23,135 nucleotides of DNA, from positions 1 through 23,135 of the forward strand of contig JBNGIS010008496.1 in the NCBI GenBank assembly GCA_049999725.1, read 5' to 3'. How positions within the stretch are numbered: position 1 is the first letter of the stretch; each line of letters starts with the position of its first letter. The stretch comes from Haplomitrium mnioides (Eukaryota; Marchantiophyta; Haplomitriopsida; Calobryales). The position numbers and the translations under genes are program-made. Below are positions 9,642 through 19,518 of the stretch, one piece after another. The notes beneath the pieces were generated by a model that was not told the origin of the DNA, did no database searches, and saw only the letters and a program-made list of their open reading frames with translations.

Positions 9642-11064
9642 AAAAATGTATCTCAACCATGTGGTCGGACCTTTATCTCCTTTCCGATTGATATACACCC
9701 ACGTCAGGGCTGACTTGTGTTTCGAGACCTTTTATGAGAGGGGCTTTGCATCAAATTGGCCCCAACTCCTACTTACCAGCTCTGGAGTGAATGCAACACC
9801 ACTTAACAACCCCCAACCACAACACATGCATGCACACACCTACCGTCACACCTTCCTCTAATGCCAACTGATGCAAGTCACACCCCTTCTTCAGGCCTTA
9901 ACCTCGAATGATGCCCCTTGGAAGGCACGGGCGTCTGATTCTTGTATGCAATGGCCTCTTTGCAAGTCCTCTGTTGGAGGTCTGGAGTGGTTTCTCTTTG
10001 CCTCACAATCTTGGCCATTGGTCAGTAATAGCTTCAGCAACAAACCTGCTCATTCACATTCACTCCCCAAAGGCACACACGAGTAGACTGTTATGTTGTT
10101 GAGTCAATCCGACATTCAATTCAGGAGCCCAGAACTAGACCCAATCACCTTGTGTACAAAAGGGAAACAAGCCCCAGCATTCGAGTACCACAATACAATG
10201 CTATTAGTCTTGACTTCCCCTTCCCAAGGTGTTCCCAGGCTCTAAACAAATGGAATGTAGGCACTCTAACTACTAAGAACTTCACAGAACTACAATTAGA
10301 ACACAAATCTAAATATACATACAAACATAGATGTACATATATATGCACCCTACCTCGCCAGTATGGTAGGCCTTCCCACATCTCAAGAACCAATCTTTTC
10401 CCCAAACTTCCCTTTAGCTCCAATCAGCAACTCCAGTCTTCCTCTAATTCTTCACCCACACACTCTCATTCAAATATTTTTTCAACTTCCATCGCAAGAA
10501 GCCTTGAATTTACTTCCTCAGGCTCGGAAGAGGATTTCTTTAACTTCCACCTCTGGAAGATAGTCCCCTCGACTATTGACCACCCACTCCACCTTGAGCT
10601 TTGAATTGATCTTCTCTGCAGTGCACGGGCACTAACACAGCCACTCCTCTCTCGACTCCACTTGAGAATTTTGACCAGAAACGCCCCCGAGCGCCCCTAA
10701 GATTGATGCTCCTGCACAGACGATGTCGAGACGACCCCAAGATCTCCCCTTGGTAGCCTCTCTCGAATTCAAGACTGAAAGAAATCCCTTCAGCTTCAAG
10801 TAGTGATACACCTCCAAATGTTGGTCCACTTGCAACGATGAGTCCACTTGGATCGCCTGAGACTCTAGAGCTCCATGCTCAGCAATTTTCAGTGCCCCTC
10901 TAGTCCACCTCCACCCTCGTTGGTCCCCTTGCACAAGTCCACTCGCCTCACGTGAATCCTTCCTAGAGTGCTCTCCTCTCTCCCTCATTGCATCCTCCTT
11001 TTCGAGCTTGCTCTCACAACTCAATTTTGCATCTTCATCAACCTCCCAATCGTCGCAGTGATCC

Positions 11065-11072
11065 TTTCTATA
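11065..11072 (-). promoter_or_regulatory. TATA-like box in the element A 5' LTR
   Basis: The minus strand reads TATAGAAA within ggggtatagaaagg. It aligns with TATAAATT in element C at 18312-18319 inside a conserved block, so this is the likely core promoter, with the transcript starting about 30 bases downstream on the minus strand. The third A of the usual box is replaced by G. Confidence 0.5.
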
Positions 11073-11629
11073 CCCCCTAGCAAGCGCACGTCCCCTCCAA
11101 TGTTTCTCGATCAAGATCATTCCCTCTCTTCTCGTTGGACTTGGTTATTTTTCTCATTAGCAACCGCTTCTTGACATGGTGACACCTGGCAGTACGATTG
11201 AGGGCCAGTCCGATTTTAACGGTCATCTCCGACGCCTTTAGGGTCGAGGGAGGACAACTTTGGAGAAGGTTGACAATGGAATTTGATGAGCCCTGCACGG
11301 ATCCCCAATGCTCGCACTTGAAGAGTCCCGATCTGTGATTGGCTCACCATTAGCCCACATTAGTAAACGCGTAGCAGTCGCCGATCTGATTTCTTTGAAA
11401 CATTAAGTTGAGCGTAGACCCAAAATCAGTGGTTGGAGAGGTCTTTTTGCAAAGAGATCTGAAAAGAACTGCCCGAAGAGCGTTGGGTTCGCTGATCAAC
11501 ACTGCAGATTGGCTACCCGACGTATCTCGCCGGCTGATCCGCAATTTTCCCTCGGCTGTTTCCTCGCTGCCATGTTTCCGAAGATCCCTACGGACTTCTT
11601 TCAGGCTGCCACATTTCCAAAGCGTGCTG

Positions 11630-12610
11630 CCCGATGGATCCTGCAGACCCTTCCAAAGCGTACCTTCCACAACGTACCTTCCAAAGTACCCCGCGGATTC
11701 CTCCGAAGTTGATTGCCAAATCTGAAGTTCGTTTGATCCCTGAGAATCCCGCGGACCCTTATGAAGTGTACCTTCTGAAGCATACCTTCCAAAGCACCCC
11801 GCGGATTCCTCCAAAGTTATACCCTCCGTTGTTTCCCAAGGACACTCCCCCGGCTACCACGTTTCTGATGTCACCCACGGACTCTCGCAAAGCTACCACG
11901 TTTCTGTAGTTGCGTCGTCTGTCATCGTCCACAAGGTGGAAGTTGGACTGCCGCTGCCCTCTGTTCTGATGTTGACCGTTCGATGAATCCCATGGACCCT
12001 TCTGAAGCGAACCTTCCGAAGTACCCTACAGATTCTTCCGAAGTTTGTCTCATCCCCGAAAATCCCGCGGACCCTTCCAAAGTGTACCTTCCAAAGCATA
12101 CCTTTCGAAGCACCCTGCGGATTCCTCTAAAGTTGTACCCTTTGCTTTTTCCCAAGGACACTCCCCCTGCTGCCACGTTTTTTATGTCGCCCACGGACTC
12201 CCACAAAGTCGCCACGTTTCCGTATACGCGCTGCTTGCCGTCGCCCGAAAGGTGGAAGTTGGACCGACGTTGCCCTCTGTTCTATAGTTGACCGTCCGAT
12301 GGATCCCGCAGACCCTTTCGAAGCGTACCTTCCGAACCATACCTTTCAAAGCACCCTGCGGATTCCTCTGAAGTTGTACCCTCGGTTGTTTCCCAAGGAC
12401 ACTCCCCCAGCCGCCACATCTACGATGTCACCCACGGACTCCCGCAAAGCCGCCACGTTTCCGCAGTCGCGCTGTCCGCCGCCACCGCTCGCAAGGTGGA
12501 AGTTGGACCGCCGCTGCCCTTTGTTCCAAAGTTGACCATTCGATGGACCCCGCAGACCCTTTCGAAGCATACCTTCCAAAGTATACCTTCCAAAGCACCC
12601 CGTAGAATCC
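11630..12610. repeat. GC-rich tandem array in the 5' LTR U3
   Basis: Counterpart of 1440-2400. The marker aaggtggaagttgga recurs near 11933, 12249 and 12493 (spacings 316 and 244 bp). Units include cttccgaag, gcggattcctc, gtttcccaaggacactccc and tcgcccacggactcc motifs. The same long-short order of units is found in both LTRs, so the array was already present when the element inserted. Confidence 0.8.
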
Positions 12611-12680
12611 TTCGAGCCTTTGTTTTGACCTTTTGAACTTTTAGTTTGACTTCCACAATCACACCAAAGTCGTGATGAGT

Positions 12681-12780
12681 NNNNNNNNNNNNNNNNNNNN
12701 NNNNNNNNNNNNNNNNNNNNNNNNNNNNNNNNNNNNNNNNNNNNNNNNNNNNNNNNNNNNNNNNNNNNNNNNNNNNNNNN
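12681..12780. other. Assembly gap (100 N) inside the 5' LTR
   Basis: The flanks align with the 3' LTR at ...cgtgatgagt (ending 2470) and ctcccaag (from 2590). The intact copy has 119 bases between them, so the hidden sequence should resemble 2471-2589 and the real length is probably near 119. Confidence 0.9.
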
Positions 12781-13750
12781 CTCCCAAGTCGTAGCTTACG
12801 ACCCGTCAGACACCTCGAAACAGATCCCTTTTAACTGAGGACCCCACTTTGGATCTCCACTCGAACCTTTTTAACCCGGGCTCCCCACCATGGAGACCCA
12901 CACGGACACCTTATAGATCCCACTTAACTTGGACACCCCACGTTGTATGACTCAATTTCAATCCGTCTTTCGGGTTCCTCGGACCTTTCTTCCTTCGGTT
13001 TGATTCCTCGCATGGATCTTCCTCCTTTTGTCTGATTTTTGTAGTCAACTTTTGATTCTAAATGGGCTTCCCTCTCTTCTCAGCTGGGCAACCCACCGCA
13101 GAGCCTCGTCCTCAGATTTTGTACAGCTGCCTTTTCCATACTTGGCTTCAAGCGTAGCATCCTCCTTTGTAAGTCGTTTGTTGCCGCTAAGCGATTCTTC
13201 ACATTGTTGCGACTTCAGACCCGCTTGCTCAATGGCCCTTTGCACAAATCCTGACTGTCCTTCTCCTCGCCTCCTTGCGTCCCCACTGGATTTGTAGCTC
13301 CCATGCAATCTCTTGCTCAATCCGCTCGCGTTCTGCCAGCTTCCCCACCTGCGATCTACCCAGCTGCATGTGGCCCTCTTCCTAGTTGCTCGCCTTTCTT
13401 CTTGGACCTAGAATTTCCCTTCCCTGCTCTCAATCACCCTGCCTTGCTTCCCTCTTGCTTTCTTGCGAGTCCATTTGCACATCCTACTTGCATTCTCATC
13501 CGACTCCTCTTGATTCCATAGGGCTCCTCCCTTGCATTGCATGATTCATGGCATCCACTAGAGAAAGCAGAAAAGGAAAGGAAGAGAAGGGAGAGGAGAG
13601 AGGGAAGAGAGAGGAAGGATGGAATAATGATAATAAAACAATAAAATATAATGAAATACAAAAGACTAATACAAACTGAAAGAATTAACCAGGCTAGAAG
13701 CTCAGTAATCACAAAAAAAAAGAAAAAAACTCAAACACACTTGTCCGACA

Positions 13751-13999
13751 CTTACATTGGCATGGAGACCACTTGACATGACTCGCTCTTTGCACCACAT
13801 ATGTGAGTGAATGAGTATTCAATACATGTTATGCCATACTCTTCAATAGATTGAAGAGTGGATTGGTAGAAGTTTGAAGAGCCAACCATTATTCTCAATA
13901 TATTGCGATCAAGGCAAGATTGAACTCCCACCTTTGGCTGATCTACATGAGACTGTAAAGAGTCTATTAAAAATGCAAACACAAGAGGCAAAGGCATTT
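13751..13999. other. Unassigned spacer between elements A and B
   Basis: AT-rich DNA with no coding signal that I can recognise. It begins with CTTAC, which would be the right-hand target duplication of element A. It may be DNA into which both elements inserted. Confidence 0.5.
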
Positions 14000-14539
14000 T
14001 GTTAGAATATCCGTGTATATAATAGCGCTCTTTCCTTCATATCACTAGAGGTAAAGAATGATGAGCGTTTTGCTACATGTGGCACATATATTTTTTGATT
14101 GCATAGCTCTAATAGTACAAGCAGAAGGTTGTGCTATTTATAATAAAATAGAGAGGAGCAAAAGAAGTGGTAAAGGGTCACTTTTAGAGTTGAGATAAGA
14201 TTACTTGCCTTTGAAGTCACTTTTAGAGTTTTAAGGTTGAAATTAGAAGTGACTTCTAAGTTATCAATTTAGGGTTGAAATTAGAAGTGATTTTAAAGTG
14301 AAGAAAGAGGGATGACACCTTCTTCTCTTGTATAAATAGAAGGGCTTAATAGCCCCACTCCTCATTCTAGAGTTACTTTCAATTCAGTTTTGGCTCTTTG
14401 GTTGCTTGGCTTTGGCTATCACTCTTGGTTTTGTTTGCTTATTGGTCTTGAGTTGTGTAACTCTATTAGAGTTATCTTGAAGTTGTTACTTATTTGGAAG
14501 TTGAGGCTTTTATCCTCTCTTATATTTGTAGCCTCAACA
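14000..14539 (+). repeat. Possible element B 5' LTR
   Basis: The stretch begins TGTTAGAATATCC and ends CCTCAACA, giving TG...CA ends with a TGTT/AACA match. It holds a good TATA box at 14331 followed by a transcript-leader-like pyrimidine-rich stretch. Direct repeats lie inside: gtcacttttagagtt at 14178 and 14217, and a ggttgaaattagaagtga-like block at 14236 and again near 14274. No primer site is obvious after 14539 and there is no second copy to compare, so the edges are a proposal. Confidence 0.35.
14331..14339 (+). promoter_or_regulatory. TATA box
   Basis: TATAAATAG is a strong plant-type TATA box, followed by pyrimidine-rich sequence. Position and orientation suit the U3/R border of element B's 5' LTR. 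Confidence 0.5.
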
Positions 14540-14639
14540 AAAAAGGAATGGTCAAAGAATTCAATTTGCTGCAAGTCAATTGGAGAGAGTGGCAAAAAAC
14601 TTGTTGGAGATATTAAATTGAGCAAGCTCAATGTGGATT

Positions 14640-15160
14640 TGTTGCTCTAATTGCTTCTTTGCAAGAGTTTAAGAAGCAGTGAATTTAAGATTTAGGGTTT
14701 AGAATGCTCCAAAGGTAGCAAGAGATCGACTGGCAAAATTGAAACAACTTGGTACGATGAGGAGCTATGTCACACAATTTTAGAATAACGTTATGTAAAT
14801 TCCTAATATGGGAAAGGGAGAAGCTTTAGATCACTTTGTTCAAGGATTAAAGTCTCGCCCTAGAATAGAAGTAACAATGAGAGAGCCTTCTCAACTAGAA
14901 GAAGCAATATACATAGCTAAATGATACAAATCACTACTAGCAACTATTGAAGTGAGGCCACGTCCACAACAAGTTTTGCTAAATGTTCATGTGCCACCAA
15001 ATGAGATTGTACCCTCAATGAGGTTGTGCCTATGGAAATTGATGCAGTGCAAAGAGTGGTACTTATCGATGGAGAACGTGAGTGCCTATGCCAAAATGGA
15101 GGATGTTTTTATTGTCGACAACTTGGTTATATGACAAGTCGTCATCATCAATTGGAAGAT
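14640..15160 (+). pseudogene. Element B gag fragment with decayed zinc knuckle
   Basis: The frame through 14710-15000 reads VARDRLAKLKQLGTMRSYV, GKGEALDHFVQGLKSRPRIE and REPSQLEEAIYIAK. This is the second half of a Retrotrans_gag domain typical of plant chromoviruses. Stops occur at about 14784, 14805 and 14922. A frameshift near 15020 moves to VPMEIDAVQR, a common pre-zinc-knuckle sequence. The knuckle itself, CFYCRQLGYMTSRHH, keeps two Cys, but has Tyr for the metal-binding His and lacks the last Cys. The N-terminal part of gag is missing: only about 100 bases separate the proposed LTR from this core. Coding for RNase H follows almost at once, so a large deletion joins the two. Confidence 0.8.
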
Positions 15161-15285
15161 CAGCTACAACTCTTTGATATCAAGTTGGAGTACAAGCCAC
15201 AAAGGTTCCATACTATTTCTGATGCATTGTCTTGAAGACCAAATCATCGTCTAAATACATTGGAGATTGCAATTGTTAGTATATT
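15160..15285 (+). pseudogene. Element B RNase H C-terminal tail
   Basis: QLFDIKLEYKPQRFHTISDALS followed by a TGA and RPNHR matches the end of RNase H in chromoviruses, where it leads into integrase. It lies in the same frame as the zinc knuckle just upstream, so the deletion between them happens to keep the frame. The coding line is interrupted at 15286 by element C and continues at 19514. Confidence 0.75.
15281..15285. repeat. Target-site duplication, left copy (ATATT)
   Basis: ATATT lies directly before the TGTCA start of element C. The same five bases follow its TGACA end at 19514-19518. Five bases is the usual size for LTR retrotransposons. Confidence 0.85.
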
Positions 15286-15486
15286 TGTCAACCGGGTGTT
15301 AAGGTACTTCATGCAAAATTTTCAAAAAAGTGCTTCCAATGTACACAAATAGGGTTCAAGACATGCTGAGGAGTAAGAAAAAATAAAAGGATATAGATAA
15401 AAAGAAATAAAACTACTCTAATTGTTGAGGGCCAAGCCAAGCCCACTAATTTCCTAACTATCTAACTTGCAGGACAGCTTGCCCTT

Positions 15487-15537
15487 GGGGCGGGGAGGGG
15501 GTGGTGGGGGGGGGGTGGGGGGGGAGGTTTAGCCCTG
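15487..15537 (+). repeat. G-rich tract in element C
   Basis: Runs of four to eleven G broken by single T, A or C. This meets the base pattern for a G-quadruplex on the plus strand. It lies about 200 bases inside the LTR start. It may also be a sequencing-difficult region with uncertain length. Confidence 0.6.
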
Positions 15538-16557
15538 AATTAGGTCCATCCAGGGGCAAATAGGGGATATGCGGTGGCCTTACACCCCTCTAGGGAGCTG
15601 CCTCTCGAAATAAGTTAAGAGTGGGAGGTTTATATACTGCTTGTGTCTTCTGGAGAAGAACTTATGGGATAATTTTCCGAGTTGACATTCGACGGGAAAT
15701 CAGCTCAAAGGGGCGCGCGGACACCTGTGCGAAAGGAGGGATCGATGAAGGGCATGTGCGAAAGGATTGATGCGAAACAGGGGATTAGATCGAATTACGA
15801 GGGAGAATTTGACCGGGTGTATTGCGGGGATTTTGAAGCACAGGATTCGGAAGTTGAAGGGGGATTTTCGGATCTGTGAAGAAATGCCTTTGCGAGGAAT
15901 AGAGGACCCTGAGATGAAAGAATTCCGTGATGAAGAGAGCGGATGAAGGATGCTACGCTACTGGTGTCGATCGAGTGAGGCAGTGCTACGTCCTGTTTGG
16001 GAATTGAACGACGAAGGTTACCCGCTTTAAACCGAAGGCTGCAGATTGTGATGAAAGGATGATGAACAAACAAGCTATTAGGGAAGAAGAATCCTTGTTG
16101 CGCGATCAAATAGAGAAGAGCTGCAGCAAAAGATCGACTCCTGGATTGGCTTGAAAGGAAGAAAATGAAGAATCAACGATGAATCTCCTGTTGCTGGAAT
16201 CGATTGACTTGCGAAAGAAGAATTTCCCTTGCGGCCTTGAAGAAGAGTTCCTCTGAGATGCTTCGATCCTTACAAGGAGGTGAATGGAAGACAATTGTGA
16301 TGAGAAAGCAAGCTGTGAAGAACATTGTGCGATGATCGAATGGAGCTGCTGCGCGGTTTAATTGAGAATGAGCAACTATCGGATTGAAGAAAAGGTGAGC
16401 TGTGAAGAGTCGAAGGTCGGTGTCCGATCCGAAGAAATGGATCGGAAACCCGCCTTCCTAAGTGGGGAGCCCACTTAATGTGGTTACGATCCATCTTCTG
16501 ATGTGGGGAAGACTGGTTAAGAGGGATTCTGAAGCGGGTTAATTAATCGGGCGAAAG

Positions 16558-17660
16558 GGTGACATGTCGAAGATTCAGTTGCGAGGAAGGAGACTTTGAA
16601 AGTTCGAATCGGAGGTCATCTGAAAGTTCAAAATGGATCCGCAGGGTATATAGTTCTTACATCAAACTTTTCCACAAGTCAAGTAAATAAGCCTTCTTCA
16701 ATGTTCTTACATAGAACTTTTCGATGCTTTAGTGAAGAGAAGGAGCCTCTCAAGGGTTCCTATATCAAGGGACGATGCCAAAATGAAGATAAGACGAGGT
16801 TTCACTTGAAGAACAAGGCGCCGAAAGTGACCTATCGACGGTCTGGCTAGAAAAGGAAGAAGTTGCTGCAACAGAGATATGGCGAAGAACCGATTGGGAG
16901 AGAAATGATGGTGCCAAAATGGAGATATATCAATGATTCGCCAGAGGAAGAACGTAGAGGCCGAAAAGGTGACTTATCGACAGTCCAACCCAAAAGAAGA
17001 ACCAGGTGTCAAAATAGCGACTTATCAAGGATCCGGTTAGAAGAGGAACAAAAAGCCGAAAGGGTGATAAATCGAAGGTGGAACCCACTTAAGGGGGTTC
17101 CGATCTGCCATCTGATGTGGAGCACCCCAATTAATATGGTTTTGATTGGCCTCCCTAATTGGAGAGTCCACTTACGAAGGATCCGCAAAGGGGTTGCAAA
17201 GGTGTTGCCGAAACAAGGACAGAGCGCAGCTCCGGTATAGGAAGAAAGACATGTTGAAATAGCGATTTATCAACGGACCGAGAGAAGTAAGCGACGCGGA
17301 AACGGTGATCTGTCGTAGGTTCGACAAAGAAGAAACGAGAAGGGAGCTACCGAAATGATGACAAATCATAGATCCAACCTTGGGAGAACCAAAAATGCCA
17401 AAAAGGTGATCTAGCACAGATCCGACGTAAGAAAAAGCGGTGCCAAAAAGGGGATATATCACCAATCCAGCTAGGGGCAAANNNNNNNNNNNNNNNNNNN
17501 NNNNNNNNNNNNNNNNNNNNNNNNNNNNNNNNNNNNNNNNNNNNNNNNNNNNNNNNNNNNNNNNNNNNNNNNNNNNNNNNNAAAGGTGATCTAGCACAGA
17601 TCCAACAAAAGAAGAAGCGGTGCTGAAATAGGGATATATCACCAATCCAACTAGGGGTAA
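16558..17660. repeat. Diverged ~45-50-bp tandem repeats in element C U3
   Basis: A core of the type aaaggtgatctatcgacagatcc recurs with drift near 16558, 16826, 16918, 16960, 17012, 17062, 17258, 17303, 17353, 17403, 17447, 17583 and 17630. Purine-rich linkers (agaagaa, gaggaaga, gccgaaa) separate the cores. The last part is organised as pairs (about 17400-17480 and 17581-17660) on both sides of the N gap. This array differs in sequence from element A's U3 array but sits in an equivalent place. Confidence 0.65.
17482..17581. other. Assembly gap (100 N) within the tandem array
   Basis: The gap has nearly the same repeat pair on each side (ggtgatctagcacagatcc ... atatatcaccaatcca). The assembly therefore broke inside a tandem array, and the number of units is unknown. 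Confidence 0.95.
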
Positions 17661-18049
17661 AAGAGGAGGTCCTTTGTAGTTCTTATTCGAAGAGAAAAAA
17701 CCTTACGGATGACGTGGCAGTGAAGAAGTCAGTGGGTCAACAGACAGTCAGTGAGACGGTCTACCTACCCCTTTGCGAGGCGGCGTCGAACGGCGCCACC
17801 GCGGAAACGTGGCGCTCATGCAAGTCTCTGGGAATCAACGGAAATCTAGGCCTATGCGGATTACGTGGCACTCAATGGGACTTCGAGCATTAGCGGGAAT
17901 CTTACAGATTCCACATGAATCATGGATTTTTCGAAAATGTGGCGCTACGAGAGAGCTTGTAGGATCCCTCGGAGTGTTAGCAGACCTCTGCAAGGACGGG
18001 GTGCATCGACGGAGTTGCAAAGAATCCTGCGAATTGAGGGTCAATTTCG

Positions 18050-18169
18050 CCTTGAAATGGCCATCAGATTTGCGCCGAGCCCTTGTCGTCTTGTAGAAAT
18101 TAGCCAAGACCTTGAAATTTCCATCAGATTTGCGCCAAGCTTCATCGTCTTGCGGAATTTAGTAGAGCA
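18050..18169. repeat. 60-bp tandem duplication in element C
   Basis: Two units start at 18050 and 18110, both beginning ccttgaaat and sharing ccatcagatttgcgcc and then cgtcttg. Spacing is exactly 60 bases. Confidence 0.75.
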
Positions 18170-18311
18170 CTTGGAGGTTGCATTCTACGGTCGGCAATCA
18201 GCCTACTTGGATCTATGCTCAATTTCCAATGATCACCGAATAAATGCAGCAACGATCCGAATCGCCAGGGAAAAAAAACAAGAGGCATGAGGGAATTCGC
18301 GTTGGAGGAGG

Positions 18312-18319
18312 TATAAATT
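18312..18319 (+). promoter_or_regulatory. TATA box in element C
   Basis: TATAAATT within ggaggaggtataaattg. The region aligns with the TATA-like box of element A's LTR at 11065-11072. It marks the probable U3/R border, giving a U3 of about 3.0 kb and an R-U5 of about 1.2 kb. Confidence 0.55.
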
Positions 18320-19513
18320 GATAATCTGAAATGTTTGAGGGGTTGTTGATTGTGGATGCAAACTTGCAAGTCATGAGAACAATATGAGAAAGGAAGACAC
18401 ACGAGGGAGGGAGGACAGATATCTTAAATCTTCAATTGAAGTAGGTGAACTCGAGCAGGGGGCTAGCAGGGGTGGAGGTGGACTGGAGGGGCTTTGGGAA
18501 TCGCTAGGCAGGGAGCTCTAGAGGCTCAGGCGATCCAGGTGTACTCATCATTGCCGGTGGACCAGCATTAGAGATGTACTGATACTTGAAGAGGGAAGAA
18601 ATTTTGGGTTGTCTTGAAATCGGAGAGGCTGCCAAAGGGGGATCTTTGGGGTTGTCTCAGTGTTGTCTATGCAAGAGCAACAATCCCAGGAACATTTAGA
18701 GGGCGTTTTTGGTTTATTCTGTCAAGGGAAGTGAAGGAGGAGTAGCTACATTCGTGCCCGCGTACAGTTAAAGAAGATCTACCAAAGCTTCGGGGTGGAG
18801 TAGGTAACCAGCAGTCGAGAGGACTGTCTTCCAGAGGTGGAAGTTAAACAAGACCTCTTCCTAGCCTGAGGAAGTAAATTCAAGGCTTCTCGCGAGGGAA
18901 GTTAAAAAACTATCTAGAGAAGGGTGTGTGGGTGGAAGTAGATCTTAGGAAAACCAGATGAGCAGCACAGGGAAGAGAGAAAGGGCACTAGTGTGGATAG
19001 TTCAAACTTGTGTGCAGAGGTAGTACCAAGTCAGAGGATTACTGGTAGAGTGTATCTTGGGTGTGTGAGTGTGTTGGTGGATTAGTTAGTTTTGTATTCT
19101 ATTTGTAAATACTGAAAAGACATTTTAGATCTGAAGTGAACAGGATCCCAGTTTAGCAAGGATCCAAGAATCAGATTCAAGGGGTAAGGCAGCAGTATAG
19201 GGGACAGATTCCCTGTATAATTCAGATATCAGGACTTGATCTTGTATTGTAAAACTTTGAGTATGGATCCTATTTATGATCACTGGAATTCACTTTGGAA
19301 TTTGATCAGAAAAGCTGCTGAGGTGTGGATGTATGTTTGAATGAGGAAGTGAACAAGGAGAAGGGTCTGTAAGGTGAGAAGGAACATCCTTAAGACCTGA
19401 AAGTGATAACTTGCAGTAAGGCCATCTTATAAAAGAACCTGAACCCTGTAAAGTCCGTTTTTTTCTTTCGAAGAGCAGTCTTTGGAGGTTAACGACCGAA
19501 GGAGGGGCTGACA

Positions 19514-19518
19514 ATATT
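19514..19518. repeat. Target-site duplication, right copy (ATATT)
   Basis: Identical to 15281-15285 and directly after the TGACA end of element C. Confidence 0.85.

Larger units (their letters stand above)
1218..13750 (-). mobile_element. Element A: decayed Ty3/gypsy LTR retrotransposon with ~4.1-kb LTR
   Basis: A complete order of parts is visible on the minus strand: LTR, primer site, gag, protease, reverse transcriptase, RNase H, integrase, polypurine tract, LTR. The order protease-RT-RNase H-integrase defines Ty3/gypsy. There is no chromodomain after integrase. The primer site follows the LTR after five T, as in plant Tat/Athila-type elements, and the protease active site reads DGGA. Stops and frameshifts in every domain mark it as non-autonomous. 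The two LTR copies agree at roughly nine bases in ten by eye over 3360-3550 against 13560-13740, mostly differing by transitions, so the insertion is old. The right flank starts with CTTAC (13751-13755). Its partner target duplication is not in the window, because the left LTR is incomplete. Assignment to a named lineage is inference. Confidence 0.9.
9647..13750 (-). repeat. Element A 5' LTR, ~4.1 kb
   Basis: On the minus strand it begins TGTCGGACAAG (13750) and ends GAGATACA (9647), giving TG...CA ends with a TGT/ACA match. The start is fixed by alignment with the 3' LTR and its polypurine tract, the end by the primer site. A TATA-like box at 11065-11072 splits it into a U3 of about 2.7 kb and an R-U5 of about 1.4 kb. 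The U3 carries a tandem array (11630-12610), an N gap (12681-12780) and a charged coding-like stretch (13050-13560). R-U5 (9860-10930) is clearly similar to 18460-19440 of element C on the opposite strand, which independently supports counting it as LTR and not as internal leader. Confidence 0.85.
15286..19513 (+). mobile_element. Element C: solo LTR (~4.2 kb) related to element A's LTR
   Basis: The insert begins TGTCAACCGGG and ends GGGGCTGACA, with perfect TGTCA/TGACA inverted ends and ATATT on both sides. It splits element B's pol exactly between the RNase H tail and the integrase linker; with the insert and one ATATT removed the two sides are in the same frame. Its R-U5 (about 18310-19513) is clearly similar, in inverse orientation, to 9647-11072 of element A. 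Part of the U3 (around 16455-16560) also matches element A near 12790-12900 in inverse orientation. Its length fits element A's LTR, and no primer site, gag or pol lies inside. It is therefore a solo LTR left by recombination between two LTRs. Open frames inside match no family I know. Confidence 0.85.

Noticed and set aside
10145-11120. Open frames of 90-162 codons in the 5' LTR R-U5
   Set aside because: The conserved similarity with element C is at the DNA level and the frames are not shared; they sit in an LTR region and match no known domain.
9647-11300. Interpreting 9647-11300 as the element's 5' leader
   Set aside because: A primer site sits at 9628-9641, not near 11300, and the same stretch is inside the solo LTR bounded by a target duplication.
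11300-11312. Alternative LTR end with a CCA-ended primer site near 11305 (ggatcccca)
   Set aside because: It does not give a recognisable tRNA end and conflicts with the solo-LTR length. The site at 9641 fits spacing and pattern better.
14390-14650. 86-codon hydrophobic frame as a small membrane protein
   Set aside because: It lies downstream of a TATA box inside the probable LTR and leader of element B and has no family match.
17172-17645. 157-codon frame with repeated GSVLDHL-like pieces on the minus strand
   Set aside because: It is a translation of the U3 tandem array across an N gap in the solo LTR; there is no independent coding evidence.
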